The notes beneath the pieces were generated by a model, which worked only from the letters and a program-made list of their open reading frames with translations, was not told where the DNA came from and did not search any database. Shown here one piece after another: positions 28,094 through 37,378 of a stretch of DNA of 64,000 bases; within the stretch, counting starts at the first letter, position 1; every line of letters starts with the position of its first letter. The position numbers and the translations under genes were made by a program. Source of the stretch: Stella humosa (GTDB lineage Bacteria; Pseudomonadota; Alphaproteobacteria; ATCC43930; Allostellaceae); assembly GCF_006738645.1 (NCBI RefSeq), contig NZ_AP019700.1:1686001-1750000 (forward strand), in the 5' to 3' direction.

Positions 28094-29286
28094 GCATGGC
28101 GGAAACCACGGCGGCCCCGGTGGGGCCGCTTTCCGGCATCAAGGTGCTGGACCTGACGTCCTACCTGGCCGGCCCCTATGGCTGCACGCTGCTGGCCGAC
28201 CTCGGCGCGGAAGTCATCAAGATCGAGTCGCCCGCGGGCGACATGATCCGCAACTTCCCCTCGACGCTGGAGAACGAGAGCCGGGTCTTCCTCGGCACCA
28301 ACCGCAACAAGCTGGGCGTCGTCCTCGATCTGAAGAAGCCCGAGGCGCGCGCGGCACTCGACCGGATGGTGGCCGATGCCGACGTCATCGCCCACAATTT
28401 CCGCCCCTCGGTGCCCGAGCGGCTGGGCATCGGCTACGACCGGCTGAAGACCATCAACCCGCGCCTGATCTACGTCTCGCTGACCGGCTTCGGGCAGACC
28501 GGGCCGATGGCCGACAATGCCGGCTTCGACCAGGTGCTGCAGACGATGACCGGCATCTGCAACTTCCAGGGCCGGGCCGACGCCCCCCAGGTCGTGCTGG
28601 GCTCGATCGTCGACTACTACACCTCCTCGCTGCTGGCCTATGGCGTGTCGGCGGCGCTTTTCCACCGCGAGCGCACGGGCGAGGGGCAGTTCGTCGGCCT
28701 GTCGCTGCTGCGCACGGCGCTGGCCATGCAGGCCGGCCGCTTCGTCTGGGCGGAAGGCGAGGACCGCAACGCCGCGCGCGACCTGCGCTCGGGCGGGCTG
28801 ACGGGCATCCACCCGACCAAGGACGGCCACATCTACATCTCGGCCCACTCGGCGCATTTCTGGGAGGCGCTGTGCGAGCTGATCGGCATGCCCGACCTGG
28901 CCCGCCACCCGCGCTACGACAACATGCGCAAGCGGGCCGAGCACGCGCCCGAGATCCTGCCCAGGATGCGCGAGCTGCTGCAGGCGCACACGGCGGACGA
29001 GTGGGAAGTGATCTTCGGCCAGCGCGTTCCCTGCTCCAAGGCCCACCCGATCGAGGACATGTTCGACCATCCCCAGGTGCTGGATCAGGACCTGGTGGCG
29101 ACCATGGAGCATCCGGTCGTCGGTTCCTATCGCGGCCTGGGCAAGCCGGTGGAATTCAGCGCGACACCCGGCCCGGCGCAGTTCGGCGCCCCCACCTTCG
29201 GCCAGCACACCGACGAGGTGCTCGGCCGCTACGGCTATTCGGCCGAAGAGATCGCGAAGATGCGCGCCGACGGCGCCGTCATTTGA
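28090..29286 (+). CDS. Class III CoA-transferase (CaiB/BaiF family), member 3
   Basis: 398 residues, the usual length. Motifs: IKVLDLTSYLAGPYGCTLLA, DLGAEVIKIESPAGD, NRNKLGVVLDLKKPEARAA, LTGFGQTGPMADNAGFD and the candidate catalytic Asp in GSIVDYYTSSLLAYGVSAAL. It is the most canonical of the three CoA-transferases in the island. ATGA overlap with the lyase upstream suggests it charges the substrate of that lyase. Confidence 0.9.
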   Translation: MSMAETTAAPVGPLSGIKVLDLTSYLAGPYGCTLLADLGAEVIKIESPAGDMIRNFPSTLENESRVFLGTNRNKLGVVLDLKKPEARAALDRMVADADVIAHNFRPSVPERLGIGYDRLKTINPRLIYVSLTGFGQTGPMADNAGFDQVLQTMTGICNFQGRADAPQVVLGSIVDYYTSSLLAYGVSAALFHRERTGEGQFVGLSLLRTALAMQAGRFVWAEGEDRNAARDLRSGGLTGIHPTKDGHIYISAHSAHFWEALCELIGMPDLARHPRYDNMRKRAEHAPEILPRMRELLQAHTADEWEVIFGQRVPCSKAHPIEDMFDHPQVLDQDLVATMEHPVVGSYRGLGKPVEFSATPGPAQFGAPTFGQHTDEVLGRYGYSAEEIAKMRADGAVI

Positions 29287-29327
29287 AGCAACGAGTTCGG
29301 GTGAAACAAAGAGTTCGGGAGGAAACG

Positions 29328-30914
29328 ATGCGCATTCTGACAACCGGCCGGGCGGCCCTGGTCGCCGGTGCCGCCCTGGCCCTGGCGGGGGGCGTGTCGG
29401 CCTATGCCCAGGCGCCGGTGAAGGGTGGAACGCTGAACTACGCGGTGCAGGGCGATACCTCGACCTACGACTGCCACGCCGCGTCCAGTTTCTCCAACAT
29501 CCACTACCTGGCGCCGCATTTTTCGGTGCTGGCCAAGTTCGATCCCAAGGAATACCCCAAGATCGTTCCCGACGTGGCCGAGAGCTGGACGGTGTCGGAC
29601 GACGGCCTGACCTACACGTTCAAGATCCGCGACGGCGTCAAGTTCCACGACGGCTCCGTCCTGACCGCCAAGGACGTGAAGGCGACCTATGAGCGTATCT
29701 GGAAGCCCGGCCCGGGCGTCGTCTCGGTCCGCTCCGGCCTGTTCGACGACCTGACGGCGATCGAGACGCCGGACGCCAAGACCGTCGTCTTCCGCATCAA
29801 GGCGCCCAACGCCGGCATGCTGTCGAACTTCGCCAGCCCCTGGAACTGCCTCTATTCGGCGGCCAAGCTGGAAGCCGATCCGCTGTTCCCGACCAAGACC
29901 ATCATGGGCACGGGGCCGTTCGTCTTCGTCGAGCATGTCGCGGGCTCGCACTGGGTCGGCAAGCGCTTCGACGACTATTTCCGCAAGGGCTTGCCCTATC
30001 TCGACGGCTTCCGGGCCCAGGCGATGTCGGCCACGGCCACCGTCAATGCGCTGGCCGGCGGCCAGATCCAGGCCGAGTTCCGCGGCTTCGCCCCGGCCGA
30101 CGCGGCGCGCCTCAAGACCGCGCGCGGCGAGCAGATCGGTTTCGCCGAGGGCGAGTGGCTGGCCCACTTCTTCTTCTCCTTCAACGGCGACAAGAAGCCC
30201 TTCGACGACATCCGCGTGCGGCGCGCGCTGACCCTGGCGGTCGATCGCTGGGGCGGTGCCGCGCCGATGTCGCGAATCACGTTCCTCAAGTTCGTGGGCG
30301 GGCTGATGCGGCCGGGCTCCGACATGGCCCTGCGCGGCGACGCCCTGGCCGATCTGCCGGGCTTCTCGCGCGACATCAAGGCGTCGCGGGAAGAGGCCAA
30401 GCGCCTGCTGAAGGAAGCGGGCGTGCCCAACCTCTCCTTCAAGTTGACCAACCGGGTGACGGCACCCTTCATTCCGCTCGGCCTGTTCCTGATCGACCAG
30501 TGGCGCCAGATCGGCGTGACCGTCGAGCATCAGCAGCTCGATACCGCCCAGTGGCTGGCGGTGCGCCGGTCGGGCAACTTCGACGTGGTGGTCGATTCGC
30601 AGGCCGAATGGAACGACGACCCGTCGGTGCAGCTCAACCGCTACCTGTCGATGGACAAGACCGACGGCAACGTGTCCCGCTACACCGACCGCAAGATCGA
30701 CGACATGTACGACCAGCAGCGCCTGGCCCTCGACCCCAAGAAGCGCGAGCAGATCGTGGTCGAGCTTCAGCGCTATCTGATCGAGCAGGTCTATTCGGCA
30801 CCGGGGTTCTGGTCCAATCGTAACGTGGCGCTGGATACCAAGGTCAACGGCTGGATCAACCTGCCCAGCCACATGCTGAACCAGGATCTGGCCGAAATCT
30901 GGCTGAAGCCCTGA
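29328..30914 (+). CDS. Extracellular solute-binding protein family 5 (second paralogue)
   Basis: 528 residues; ATG after CGGGAGGAAACG. Signal peptide ends near GGVSAYAQ. It is a clear paralogue of the binding protein at 20611: TYDCHA, ESWTVSDDGLTYTFKIRDGV, SPWNCLYSAAKLEADPLFP, GTGPFVFVEHVAGSHW and LDGFRAQAMS line up without large gaps. No permease or ATPase follows, so it probably feeds the importer at 16630-20558 with a second ligand. The 38 bases before the ATG contain a short repeat (GAGTTCGGG twice). Confidence 0.88.
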   Translation: MRILTTGRAALVAGAALALAGGVSAYAQAPVKGGTLNYAVQGDTSTYDCHAASSFSNIHYLAPHFSVLAKFDPKEYPKIVPDVAESWTVSDDGLTYTFKIRDGVKFHDGSVLTAKDVKATYERIWKPGPGVVSVRSGLFDDLTAIETPDAKTVVFRIKAPNAGMLSNFASPWNCLYSAAKLEADPLFPTKTIMGTGPFVFVEHVAGSHWVGKRFDDYFRKGLPYLDGFRAQAMSATATVNALAGGQIQAEFRGFAPADAARLKTARGEQIGFAEGEWLAHFFFSFNGDKKPFDDIRVRRALTLAVDRWGGAAPMSRITFLKFVGGLMRPGSDMALRGDALADLPGFSRDIKASREEAKRLLKEAGVPNLSFKLTNRVTAPFIPLGLFLIDQWRQIGVTVEHQQLDTAQWLAVRRSGNFDVVVDSQAEWNDDPSVQLNRYLSMDKTDGNVSRYTDRKIDDMYDQQRLALDPKKREQIVVELQRYLIEQVYSAPGFWSNRNVALDTKVNGWINLPSHMLNQDLAEIWLKP

Positions 30915-30937
30915 TCGGCCGGACAAGGGGATAGACC

Positions 30938-31819
30938 ATGGCACTTTTCCGCACCTTCCTTTTCGCCCCGGGCAACCATGCGCGCCGGGTCGAGAAGGTC
31001 TTCACCATCGGCGCCGACGGCGTCATCCTCGATCTCGAGGATGCCGTCGCCACGGCCGAGAAGCCGGCGACCCGCCCGCTCATCGTGGCCGCCCTCCAGC
31101 GGCCGCGGAACTGCCTGGGCTACGTCCGGGTGAATGCCATGGAGACGCCCTTCTGCTATGCCGACCTGGTCGGCGTCATCGGCCCGGGGCTGGATGGCAT
31201 CATCCTGCCCAAGGTCGAGACGGGCGCCGGCCTCCAGGCGATCGACTGGCTGGTCGAGCAGCTCGAGCGCGAGCGCGGGCTGCCGCGGCGCAGCATAGAC
31301 ATCATCCCGATCATCGAGACCGCGCGCGGCATCGCCAACCTGTCCGAGATCATGGGGGCGGGCACGCGCGTCCGCCGCTGCTCGTTCGGGGCAGGCGACT
31401 TCACCTTCGACGCCAACGTCACCTGGACCCGCAACGAGGCCGAGCTGGCCCATGCGCGGGCCCAGATGGTGATCCATTCCCGCGCGAACGGGCTGGAGGC
31501 ACCGCTCGATTCCGTGTGGGTCGACATCCAGGACATCGAGGGGCTGGAGGCGTCCGCCCAGGCGGTCAAGCGCATGGGCTTCCAGGGCAAGACCTGCATC
31601 CATCCAGGGCAGATCCCGGTCGTCAACGCCGTCTTCAGCCCGACGGAAGCCGAGCTGGCCTTCGCCCGCCGGGTCGTGGCGGCGTTCGAGGAAGCGGAGG
31701 CGGCCGGGTCGGCGGCCTTCCAGATCGACGGCAAGTTCGTCGACTACCCGATCGTCTATCGCGCCCAGCGCGTCGTGAAGGAGCACGAGGCGATCGTGGC
31801 GGCCGGCCGCGCTGGGTGA
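30938..31819 (+). CDS. CitE/HpcH-type acyl-CoA lyase, second of two
   Basis: 293 residues. Motifs: RTFLFAPGNHARRVEKVFTI, GVILDLEDAVATAEK, IIETARGIANLSEIMGAG (metal Glu) and SFGAGDFTFDANVTWT (metal Asp), CIHPGQIPVVNAVFSP. The typical CitE phrase GxxDx is here GAGDFTFD, against GSEDFASS in the first lyase, so the pair probably act on different acyl-CoAs. Last gene of the island, 23 bases after the second binding protein. Confidence 0.87.
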   Translation: MALFRTFLFAPGNHARRVEKVFTIGADGVILDLEDAVATAEKPATRPLIVAALQRPRNCLGYVRVNAMETPFCYADLVGVIGPGLDGIILPKVETGAGLQAIDWLVEQLERERGLPRRSIDIIPIIETARGIANLSEIMGAGTRVRRCSFGAGDFTFDANVTWTRNEAELAHARAQMVIHSRANGLEAPLDSVWVDIQDIEGLEASAQAVKRMGFQGKTCIHPGQIPVVNAVFSPTEAELAFARRVVAAFEEAEAAGSAAFQIDGKFVDYPIVYRAQRVVKEHEAIVAAGRAG

Positions 31820-31865
31820 AGGGACGGGGTAGTGTAGAATGCTTTCCTAGCCGGGAGAATAATCG

Positions 31866-32300
31866 CTGACCCCAGAGACCCCCTTCACACCTTGGGCCGG
31901 GCTGCTGGGCGGTGGCCTGATCGGTTTGGCCGCCGTCCTCCTCATGCTGTTTGATGGCCGCATCGCGGGCATCAGCGGAATGGTCGGCCGGTTTCTCGGT
32001 CCCGCCGCACCGGGTGCTAGGCTGCGCGCAGCGATGTTCCTGGCCGGGCTTGTGGCAGCACCGCCGCTGCTGGCGGCGGCCGGCCATCGGGTCGCCCAGA
32101 CCGTCCCGGACAGCGCGCTGCTTCTGGTCGTGGCCGGATTGCTGGTCGGATTTGGCACGACCATCGGCAGCGGCTGCACGAGCGGCCATGGGGTCTGCGG
32201 CATCGCCCGACTGTCGCCGCGCTCCCTGACGGCGACCGCCGTCTTCATGGCTTCGGCCCTGGGCACGGTGTTCGTCGCCCGGCACCTGGTGGGCGGATGA
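31866..32300 (+). CDS. YeeE/YedE-type transporter, N-terminal half protein
   Basis: 144 residues if started at CTG 31866, which follows GGGAGAA and gives the family start (TPETPFTPWAGLLGGGLIGL); no in-frame ATG precedes the first span, and the TTG at 31926 would cut it. Four membrane segments and the motif GFGTTIGSGCTSGHGVCGIA, with the Cys conserved in thiosulfate or sulfur-compound transporters. Its stop overlaps the second half-protein (ATGA), so the pair makes one transporter. Confidence 0.75.
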   Translation: MTPETPFTPWAGLLGGGLIGLAAVLLMLFDGRIAGISGMVGRFLGPAAPGARLRAAMFLAGLVAAPPLLAAAGHRVAQTVPDSALLLVVAGLLVGFGTTIGSGCTSGHGVCGIARLSPRSLTATAVFMASALGTVFVARHLVGG

Positions 32301-32728
32301 TGGGCGCGCTCCTGGTGCATCTGGCGGCAGGCCTGTTGTTCGGCGGCGGCCTGGCCGTATCGGGCATGGTGGACCCGGCGAAGGTGACCAACTTCCTCGA
32401 CGTGGCGGGCAAGTGGGACCCGACGCTTGCCTTCGTGATGGGTGCTGCCGTCGCGGTCACGTTCGTTGGCTATCGCCTGGCCTTCGCCCGGGGCCGGCCG
32501 CTTATTGCAGACCGATTCGAACTGCCCACCCAGGCCAGCATCGACGGCAGGCTCGTTGGCGGGGCGGCGGTCTTCGGCGTGGGTTGGGGGCTGATCGGCT
32601 TCTGCCCTGGCCCGGCCCTGACATCCCTCGGGCTCGGCAGCGGTGGGACCTGGGTGTTCGCGATTGCCATGGTCGCCGGTATGATCGCCGCCCGCTGCGT
32701 CCCAGCTTCCGCTAAGAGGGCGCGATAG
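32297..32728 (+). CDS. YeeE/YedE-type transporter, C-terminal half protein (DUF6691-like)
   Basis: 143 residues, four membrane segments. Conserved: GLAVSGMVDPAKVTNFLDVA, then GVGWGLIGFCPGPALTSLG with the second Cys. The overlap with the first half and the complementary motifs indicate a split pore of the PmpA/PmpB kind, proposed to move sulfur compounds across the inner membrane. No sulfur-oxidation gene is adjacent, so the ligand is open. Confidence 0.8.
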   Translation: MMGALLVHLAAGLLFGGGLAVSGMVDPAKVTNFLDVAGKWDPTLAFVMGAAVAVTFVGYRLAFARGRPLIADRFELPTQASIDGRLVGGAAVFGVGWGLIGFCPGPALTSLGLGSGGTWVFAIAMVAGMIAARCVPASAKRAR

Positions 32729-32750
32729 AACCCCGATTGGAGGGCAGGCG

Positions 32751-33497
32751 ATGGGTGCGCTCGACGGCAAGGTGGCCCTGGTGACCGGGGCAGGCAAGAA
32801 TATCGGCCGGGCGGTTGCCCTGCTTCTGGCGCGGGACGGTGCAGCCGTAGCGGTCAACGGCCGCGCGGACCGGGGCGCCGTCGAGGGCGTCGTGGCCGAG
32901 ATCGCGGCGGCCGGAGGCCGCGCGATCGCCGTGATGGGCGACGTTTCCGACGAGGCCCAGGTGGCGTCCATGGTCCAGCATGCCGCGGAAGAACTGGGCG
33001 GCATCGACATCCTGGTCAGCAATGCGGGCCTGCGCCGGCAGACCGCCTTCCTCGACATCTCGCTGGCGGAGTGGCGGGAGATCCTGTCGGTGGCGCTCGA
33101 CGGCGCCTTCCTGCTGTCGCGGGCGGTCGTGCCGCACATGATCCGGCGCGGCGGCGGCGCATTCATCGCCATGTCTGGCATCTCCAACCATGTTGGCACG
33201 CCCAACCGCTGCCATGTCTCGGCATCCAAGGCTGGGCTGGAGGGGCTGGTGCGATCGCTCGCCGTCGAACTGGCGCCGCATCGCATTACCTGCAACTGCG
33301 TGGCGCCCGGCGCGATCGACACCGCGCGCGGCAGTGCCGCCGGGCCGATGCCGCCATCGCTGATGGCCAGCATCCCGCTCGCCCGTCGCGGCACGGTCGA
33401 CGAGATCGCCGGCATGGTGCGCCTGCTGGCCGGCCCGGAAGGGGCCTACGTCACCGGCCAGACCATCCATGTGAACGGTGGCACATACCTGACCTGA
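32751..33497 (+). CDS. SDR-family protein lacking the catalytic Tyr
   Basis: 248 residues with a good nucleotide motif (TGAGKNIG, 12-19), SNAG and Ser142 (MSGISNHVG). The active-site motif YxxxK is replaced: the segment reads CHVSASK with Val156 where Tyr is expected, while Lys160 is kept. C-terminus VTGQTIHVNGGTYLT is ordinary FabG-like. His155 is next to the missing position and might compensate. It follows the transporter pair by 22 bases on the same strand. Confidence 0.82.
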   Translation: MGALDGKVALVTGAGKNIGRAVALLLARDGAAVAVNGRADRGAVEGVVAEIAAAGGRAIAVMGDVSDEAQVASMVQHAAEELGGIDILVSNAGLRRQTAFLDISLAEWREILSVALDGAFLLSRAVVPHMIRRGGGAFIAMSGISNHVGTPNRCHVSASKAGLEGLVRSLAVELAPHRITCNCVAPGAIDTARGSAAGPMPPSLMASIPLARRGTVDEIAGMVRLLAGPEGAYVTGQTIHVNGGTYLT

Positions 33498-33560
33498 GCA
33501 TTGCGGAACGCCGGGGGCGGATGCGGCGTTGTCGGGCGGCAATTCAGGGGAACGACATCA

Positions 33561-33893
33561 ATGAAGAAGCTGCTTGCCGCCGCGATCGCGCTCTCGTTCA
33601 TCTCCCCGGCCATGGCCGCGCCGGTGCTCATCCGGAACTGCACCGGCGCCCCCGTCGACATCCAGGTGCGCGATGGCGCCACGCCCCAGGGCGAGGTGCG
33701 CTCGGCCATTCAGAACCTGCCGCTGGGGTCGAACTGGTCGGGCCATTGCGGCCCGGGCGCCGAGCCCTGCGCGGTCCGCATCGACATCTTCCTGTCGGGC
33801 TCGGTCAACGTGCTGGCGGCGGGGCCGTTCTGCGCGGTGCCGACGACCGACGGCAACATGCTGCCCCTGCCGATGAACGCCTGCCCCTGTTGA
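33561..33893 (+). CDS. Small secreted Cys-containing protein
   Basis: 110 residues; ATG after AGGGGAACGACATCA. Signal peptide about 1-19 (AIALSFISPAMA|AP). The mature part has about six Cys (RNCTGAP, GHCGPGAEPC, PFCAVP, NACPC), so a disulfide-linked periplasmic fold is likely. No known family is recognised. A strong hairpin follows the stop. Confidence 0.72.
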   Translation: MKKLLAAAIALSFISPAMAAPVLIRNCTGAPVDIQVRDGATPQGEVRSAIQNLPLGSNWSGHCGPGAEPCAVRIDIFLSGSVNVLAAGPFCAVPTTDGNMLPLPMNACPC

Positions 33894-33899
33894 TCGGCC

Positions 33900-33931
33900 G
33901 GCCCGCCCGTTCGCGTGTGAACGTGCGGGCC
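33900..33931. terminator. Bidirectional terminator-like hairpin
   Basis: GGCCCGC (33900-33906) pairs with GCGGGCC (33925-33931), with an inner GTTC/GAAC pair. It lies between the stops of two convergent genes. Confidence 0.5.
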
Positions 33932-33947
33932 GCTGCTCTATCGCCGA

Positions 33948-35111
33948 TCAGGCGGTCTTGGCCTTGTGCTTCTCGATCTCGCCCATGACCGCGGCGGCCG
34001 ACTGTGCCTTGTAGCCGTCGCTGTGGCTGGTCGCGATGTCGTAGCTGAGCTGGCGCAGGGCGTTGGAATTGCGCTGGAAATGCGGGTGGACGAAGCGCGC
34101 CATCAGCTCGTAGCTGCGCTGCGTGGCGCCCCAGTCGGCCCAGTTGTGGGCCAGCAGCAGGACGGCGCCGAACCCGCCATCCGACCCCTTCCACAGCCGC
34201 TCGAAATGGCGGATGCAGTCGTCCGGGGTGCCGATGCAGGCGATGCCTTCGGTCGTCAGATACTCCAGCGGATCGGTGATCCCCGGCGGAATGATCGGGA
34301 ACGTGGCCACGTCCGTGAAGTACTGGCAGTACTTCTGCAGCCCGAACTCGACGTCCTTGCGCGCCTGCTCGCGGGTGTCGGCGACATGGGCGAAGGTGAC
34401 GATGCGCCACTTCTTGCGGTCGGCCACCTTGCCGTTCTGCTCGGCATTCTGGGTGTAGATGTTCCAGTTGTTGGCATGCGCCTTCAAGGCGTCGTCCGAC
34501 GTGCCGCCGATCGACAGCATGCCGATGCCGTGACGGCCGGACGCGACGGCGCCCACCGGCGAGCGGGCGCAGGCGACCGCCATCTCCATCATCGGCTGCG
34601 TGTAGCTCGGCAACTGCACCTGGGCCGCGTTCAGCTCGAACCAGTCGGTCTTCTTCGTGACCGAGCGGCCCTGCATCAGCTCCATGATGACGTCGAGCGC
34701 CTCGTTCATGCGCGGCCGCTGGGCGGCGGCGTCGATGCCGATCTTGGCCGCGTCATGCACCAGCGCGCCGGGACCGACGCCGAACATCGCCCGCCCGCGC
34801 GTCATGTGGTCGAGCTGCTGCATGCGGCTCGCGAGCGTGAAGGGGTTGTGGTAGGGCAGCGACACCACGCCGGTGCCGAGGCGGATGTGGCGCGTGCGCT
34901 CGGCCGCGGCCGCGATGAACATCTCGGGGCAGGAGATGATCTCGAACCCGCCCGAATGATGCTCGCCCACCCAGGCCTCGTGGTAGTTGAGCCGGTCGAG
35001 ATGGACCAGCAGGTCCATGTCCCGCTCCATCGCGAGCGTCGGGTTCTCCCCCAACGCATGGAACGGCGCCAGGAAGATGCCGGTGCGGAGGTAGCGGTCG
35101 TCCATGGCCAT
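33948..35111 (-). CDS. LLM-class flavin-dependent monooxygenase (luciferase-like)
   Basis: 387 residues. Start is the first of two in-frame ATGs (35111; the other is 35105). Motifs of the bacterial luciferase-like group: GIFLAPFHALGENPTLAMER, NYHEAWVGEHHSGGFE, RIRLGTGVVSLPYHNPFTLA-like GTGVVSLPYHNPFTLASRM and FGVGPGALVHDA. The protein should use FMNH2 and O2 to oxygenate a substrate. The mid-portion FNIYTQNAE-type loop and C-terminus are not diagnostic of the substrate. Last gene of a minus-strand unit with a GNAT, GMC and Cys-rich protein gene upstream. Confidence 0.88.
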   Translation of the reverse strand: MAMDDRYLRTGIFLAPFHALGENPTLAMERDMDLLVHLDRLNYHEAWVGEHHSGGFEIISCPEMFIAAAAERTRHIRLGTGVVSLPYHNPFTLASRMQQLDHMTRGRAMFGVGPGALVHDAAKIGIDAAAQRPRMNEALDVIMELMQGRSVTKKTDWFELNAAQVQLPSYTQPMMEMAVACARSPVGAVASGRHGIGMLSIGGTSDDALKAHANNWNIYTQNAEQNGKVADRKKWRIVTFAHVADTREQARKDVEFGLQKYCQYFTDVATFPIIPPGITDPLEYLTTEGIACIGTPDDCIRHFERLWKGSDGGFGAVLLLAHNWADWGATQRSYELMARFVHPHFQRNSNALRQLSYDIATSHSDGYKAQSAAAVMGEIEKHKAKTA

Positions 35112-35196
35112 GCACTCTCGGGAAATTTGGGAGGGCCGCAGGGCGGCTACGGGGATGGGGCGTCGGCCCCAGCTTAGGCATGACCGGCGGAATCGC

Positions 35197-35709
35197 TCAA
35201 CCGGAGTTGCGGCGATAGAGGTGGACTTGGCCTGTGCCGCGCCGACGCGGCCGGTCGATCGGGCGTTCCTCGACAAAGCGGAAGCCGCATCGCTCCAGCA
35301 CCCGGCGCGACGGGTAGTTGTCCGGATGGATGGTGGCCACCACGATCAGGCCCGGCTCGGCCGTGTCCGCCAATGCCAGCAGGCCGGCCAGCGCCTCGGC
35401 CATGAAGCCGTGCCCCTGGGCGTCGGGATGCAGCCAATAGCCGGCCTCGCGCCCCTCCGCGCAGGGCTCCAGCGTTACCAGCCCCAGTAGCCGGTCGCTG
35501 GCGCCATCGGCCACCGCCCAGCGCTCGCGGGAGCCCGGCTGCGGCGCCAGCAGGAACTGGCGTGCGTCGGCCTCGGTATAGGGATAGGGCGTCCGGCTCA
35601 GCCAGCCCGCCACCGTCCAGTCGTCCAGCGCCTCGGCGACCCGCGGAACGTCCGCCTCGCAGGGCGGCCGCAGGCGCAGGCGGGCCGTGCGGATGGTGCC
35701 CGCGTTCAC
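35197..35709 (-). CDS. GNAT-family N-acetyltransferase (RimJ-like)
   Basis: 170 residues from a GTG that overlaps the GMC oxidoreductase stop (GTGA). RTARLRLRPPCEADVPRVAE is typical for the RimJ/RimL branch. The acetyl-CoA motif is degenerate but visible as HPDAQGHGFMAEALAGLLALA; the C-terminal NYPSRRVLERCGFRFVEE completes the fold. It likely acetylates an amine on a small molecule or protein terminus. Confidence 0.85.
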   Translation of the reverse strand: MNAGTIRTARLRLRPPCEADVPRVAEALDDWTVAGWLSRTPYPYTEADARQFLLAPQPGSRERWAVADGASDRLLGLVTLEPCAEGREAGYWLHPDAQGHGFMAEALAGLLALADTAEPGLIVVATIHPDNYPSRRVLERCGFRFVEERPIDRPRRRGTGQVHLYRRNSG

Positions 35710-37352
35710 CCCGCCTCGGCCAGCGGCACCGCGTCCGGCGGGGTCCGTCCGAGGATCATGTCGGACGCCTTCTCGGCGATCATCAGGGTGGAAGCGTTCA
35801 GGTTGGCCGAGGGCATCGACGGCATGATCGAGGCGTCGACCACGCGCAGGCTCTCGATCCCATGCACGCGAAGCTGGTCGTCGACCACGGTGTTGCGGTC
35901 GCCGGCCGGCCCCATGCGGCAGCTCCCCATAAGGTGGAACGTGGTGGTGCCGCGCTGGCGGGCGAACTCCAGCAACTCGTCGTCGGTCTGCGCCTCCTCG
36001 CCCGGGAACTCCTCGCGCACGAAGTAGGGGGCGAGCGGCTTGGTCCGCAGCAGGCGCCGGCCGAGCCGGATGCCGCCCAGCAGCACGCGCCGGTCCATCT
36101 CGTGCGCCAGGTAGTTGGGCTGGATCTCGGGCGGGGCCAGCGGATCGGCCGAGCGGGCGCGAATCCAGCCCATGCTTTCCGGCCGCTGCTGCCAGGCCGC
36201 CACCGTCATGCCGGGGAAGTCGTCGAGGCGCGACTGCACCCCCTCCTTGTAGCTGGCCGGCGTGAAGGTCATCTGCAGGTCGTTGGTCTGGAGCGCCTCG
36301 TGCGACTTCCAGAAGCAATGCACGACGGTCGGGCTGAGGCCGAGGATGCCCTTGCGCGCGACCATCCACTTGGCGACTTCGGCGACCAGGCGGATGCCGC
36401 GGGCACGCTCGTTGATGGTATCGGTGCCGCGCACGCGGCCGACCAGGCGGGCGGCATAATGGTCGCGCAGGTTCTCGCCCACGCCCGGCAGCTCATGGGC
36501 GACCGTGATGCCGAGCCGCCCCAGCAGCGACCCAGGCCCGATGCCGGATACCTGCAACAGTTGCGGCGAGTTGACGACCCCGCCCGCCAGGATCACCTCC
36601 TTGCGCGCGCGCAGCTCCACCTCGGTGCCGCCGCGCCCGCCCGCCATGTAGCGGATACCGACGGCGCGCTTGCCCTCGAGCAGGATGCGGGTGGCGTGCG
36701 CGTGCGTGCGCACGGTCAGGTTGGCGCGGCTGGCGGCCGGGTGCAGGAAGGCGCGTGCGGCGCTGACCCGGCGGCCATTGTGGATGGCGCGCTGGAAGTA
36801 GCCGACCCCGTCCTGGGTGGCGCCGTTGTAGTCGGGGTTGCGCGGAATGCCGATCGACACGGCGCCGTCGATGAAGGCGTCGCACAGCGGATGCTTCCAG
36901 TCGGGGTCGCTGACGACGATGCCGCCGTCGCGGCCGCGATACTGGTCGTCGGCGTCGCCCACCCGGCGCTCGCTGCGGCGGAAGTAGGGCAGGATGTCGG
37001 CATAGCCCCAGCCGCGGTTGCCGCGCTGGGCCCAGCCGTCGAAATCCAGGCGCTGGCCGCGATTGTAGATATGGCCGTTGATGGCGCTCGACCCGCCCAG
37101 CGTCTTGCCCCGCGCGGCCAGGATGCTGCGCCCGCCGGTCCACTCGCTGGGCTCGGTCTTGTAGAGCCAGTTCACCTTGGGATCGACCAGCGTCTTCATG
37201 AAGCCGGCCGGGATGTGCAGCATCGGGTTCCAGTCGCGACCGCCGGCCTCCAGGATGCATACGGTCGACTTGCCGTCGGCCGACAGCCGGTTGGCGAGCA
37301 CGCACCCGGCGGTGCCCGCGCCGACGATGATGTAGTCGAAGCTGTCGGTCAC
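35706..37352 (-). CDS. GMC-family FAD-dependent oxidoreductase (choline dehydrogenase-like)
   Basis: 548 residues. FAD-binding start FDYIIVGAGTAGCVLANRLS, GMC signature 1 around TLGGSSAINGHIYNRGQ and the C-terminal block FHLMGSCRMGP with the catalytic His, then NASTLMIAEKASDMIL. It oxidises a primary or secondary alcohol. No signal peptide is seen, so it is cytoplasmic or membrane-associated. It starts 26 bases after a Cys-rich exported peptide gene. Confidence 0.9.
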   Translation of the reverse strand: MTDSFDYIIVGAGTAGCVLANRLSADGKSTVCILEAGGRDWNPMLHIPAGFMKTLVDPKVNWLYKTEPSEWTGGRSILAARGKTLGGSSAINGHIYNRGQRLDFDGWAQRGNRGWGYADILPYFRRSERRVGDADDQYRGRDGGIVVSDPDWKHPLCDAFIDGAVSIGIPRNPDYNGATQDGVGYFQRAIHNGRRVSAARAFLHPAASRANLTVRTHAHATRILLEGKRAVGIRYMAGGRGGTEVELRARKEVILAGGVVNSPQLLQVSGIGPGSLLGRLGITVAHELPGVGENLRDHYAARLVGRVRGTDTINERARGIRLVAEVAKWMVARKGILGLSPTVVHCFWKSHEALQTNDLQMTFTPASYKEGVQSRLDDFPGMTVAAWQQRPESMGWIRARSADPLAPPEIQPNYLAHEMDRRVLLGGIRLGRRLLRTKPLAPYFVREEFPGEEAQTDDELLEFARQRGTTTFHLMGSCRMGPAGDRNTVVDDQLRVHGIESLRVVDASIMPSMPSANLNASTLMIAEKASDMILGRTPPDAVPLAEAG

Positions 37353-37378
37353 CTACGCCACCCGTCCTTGTCCCGAGC

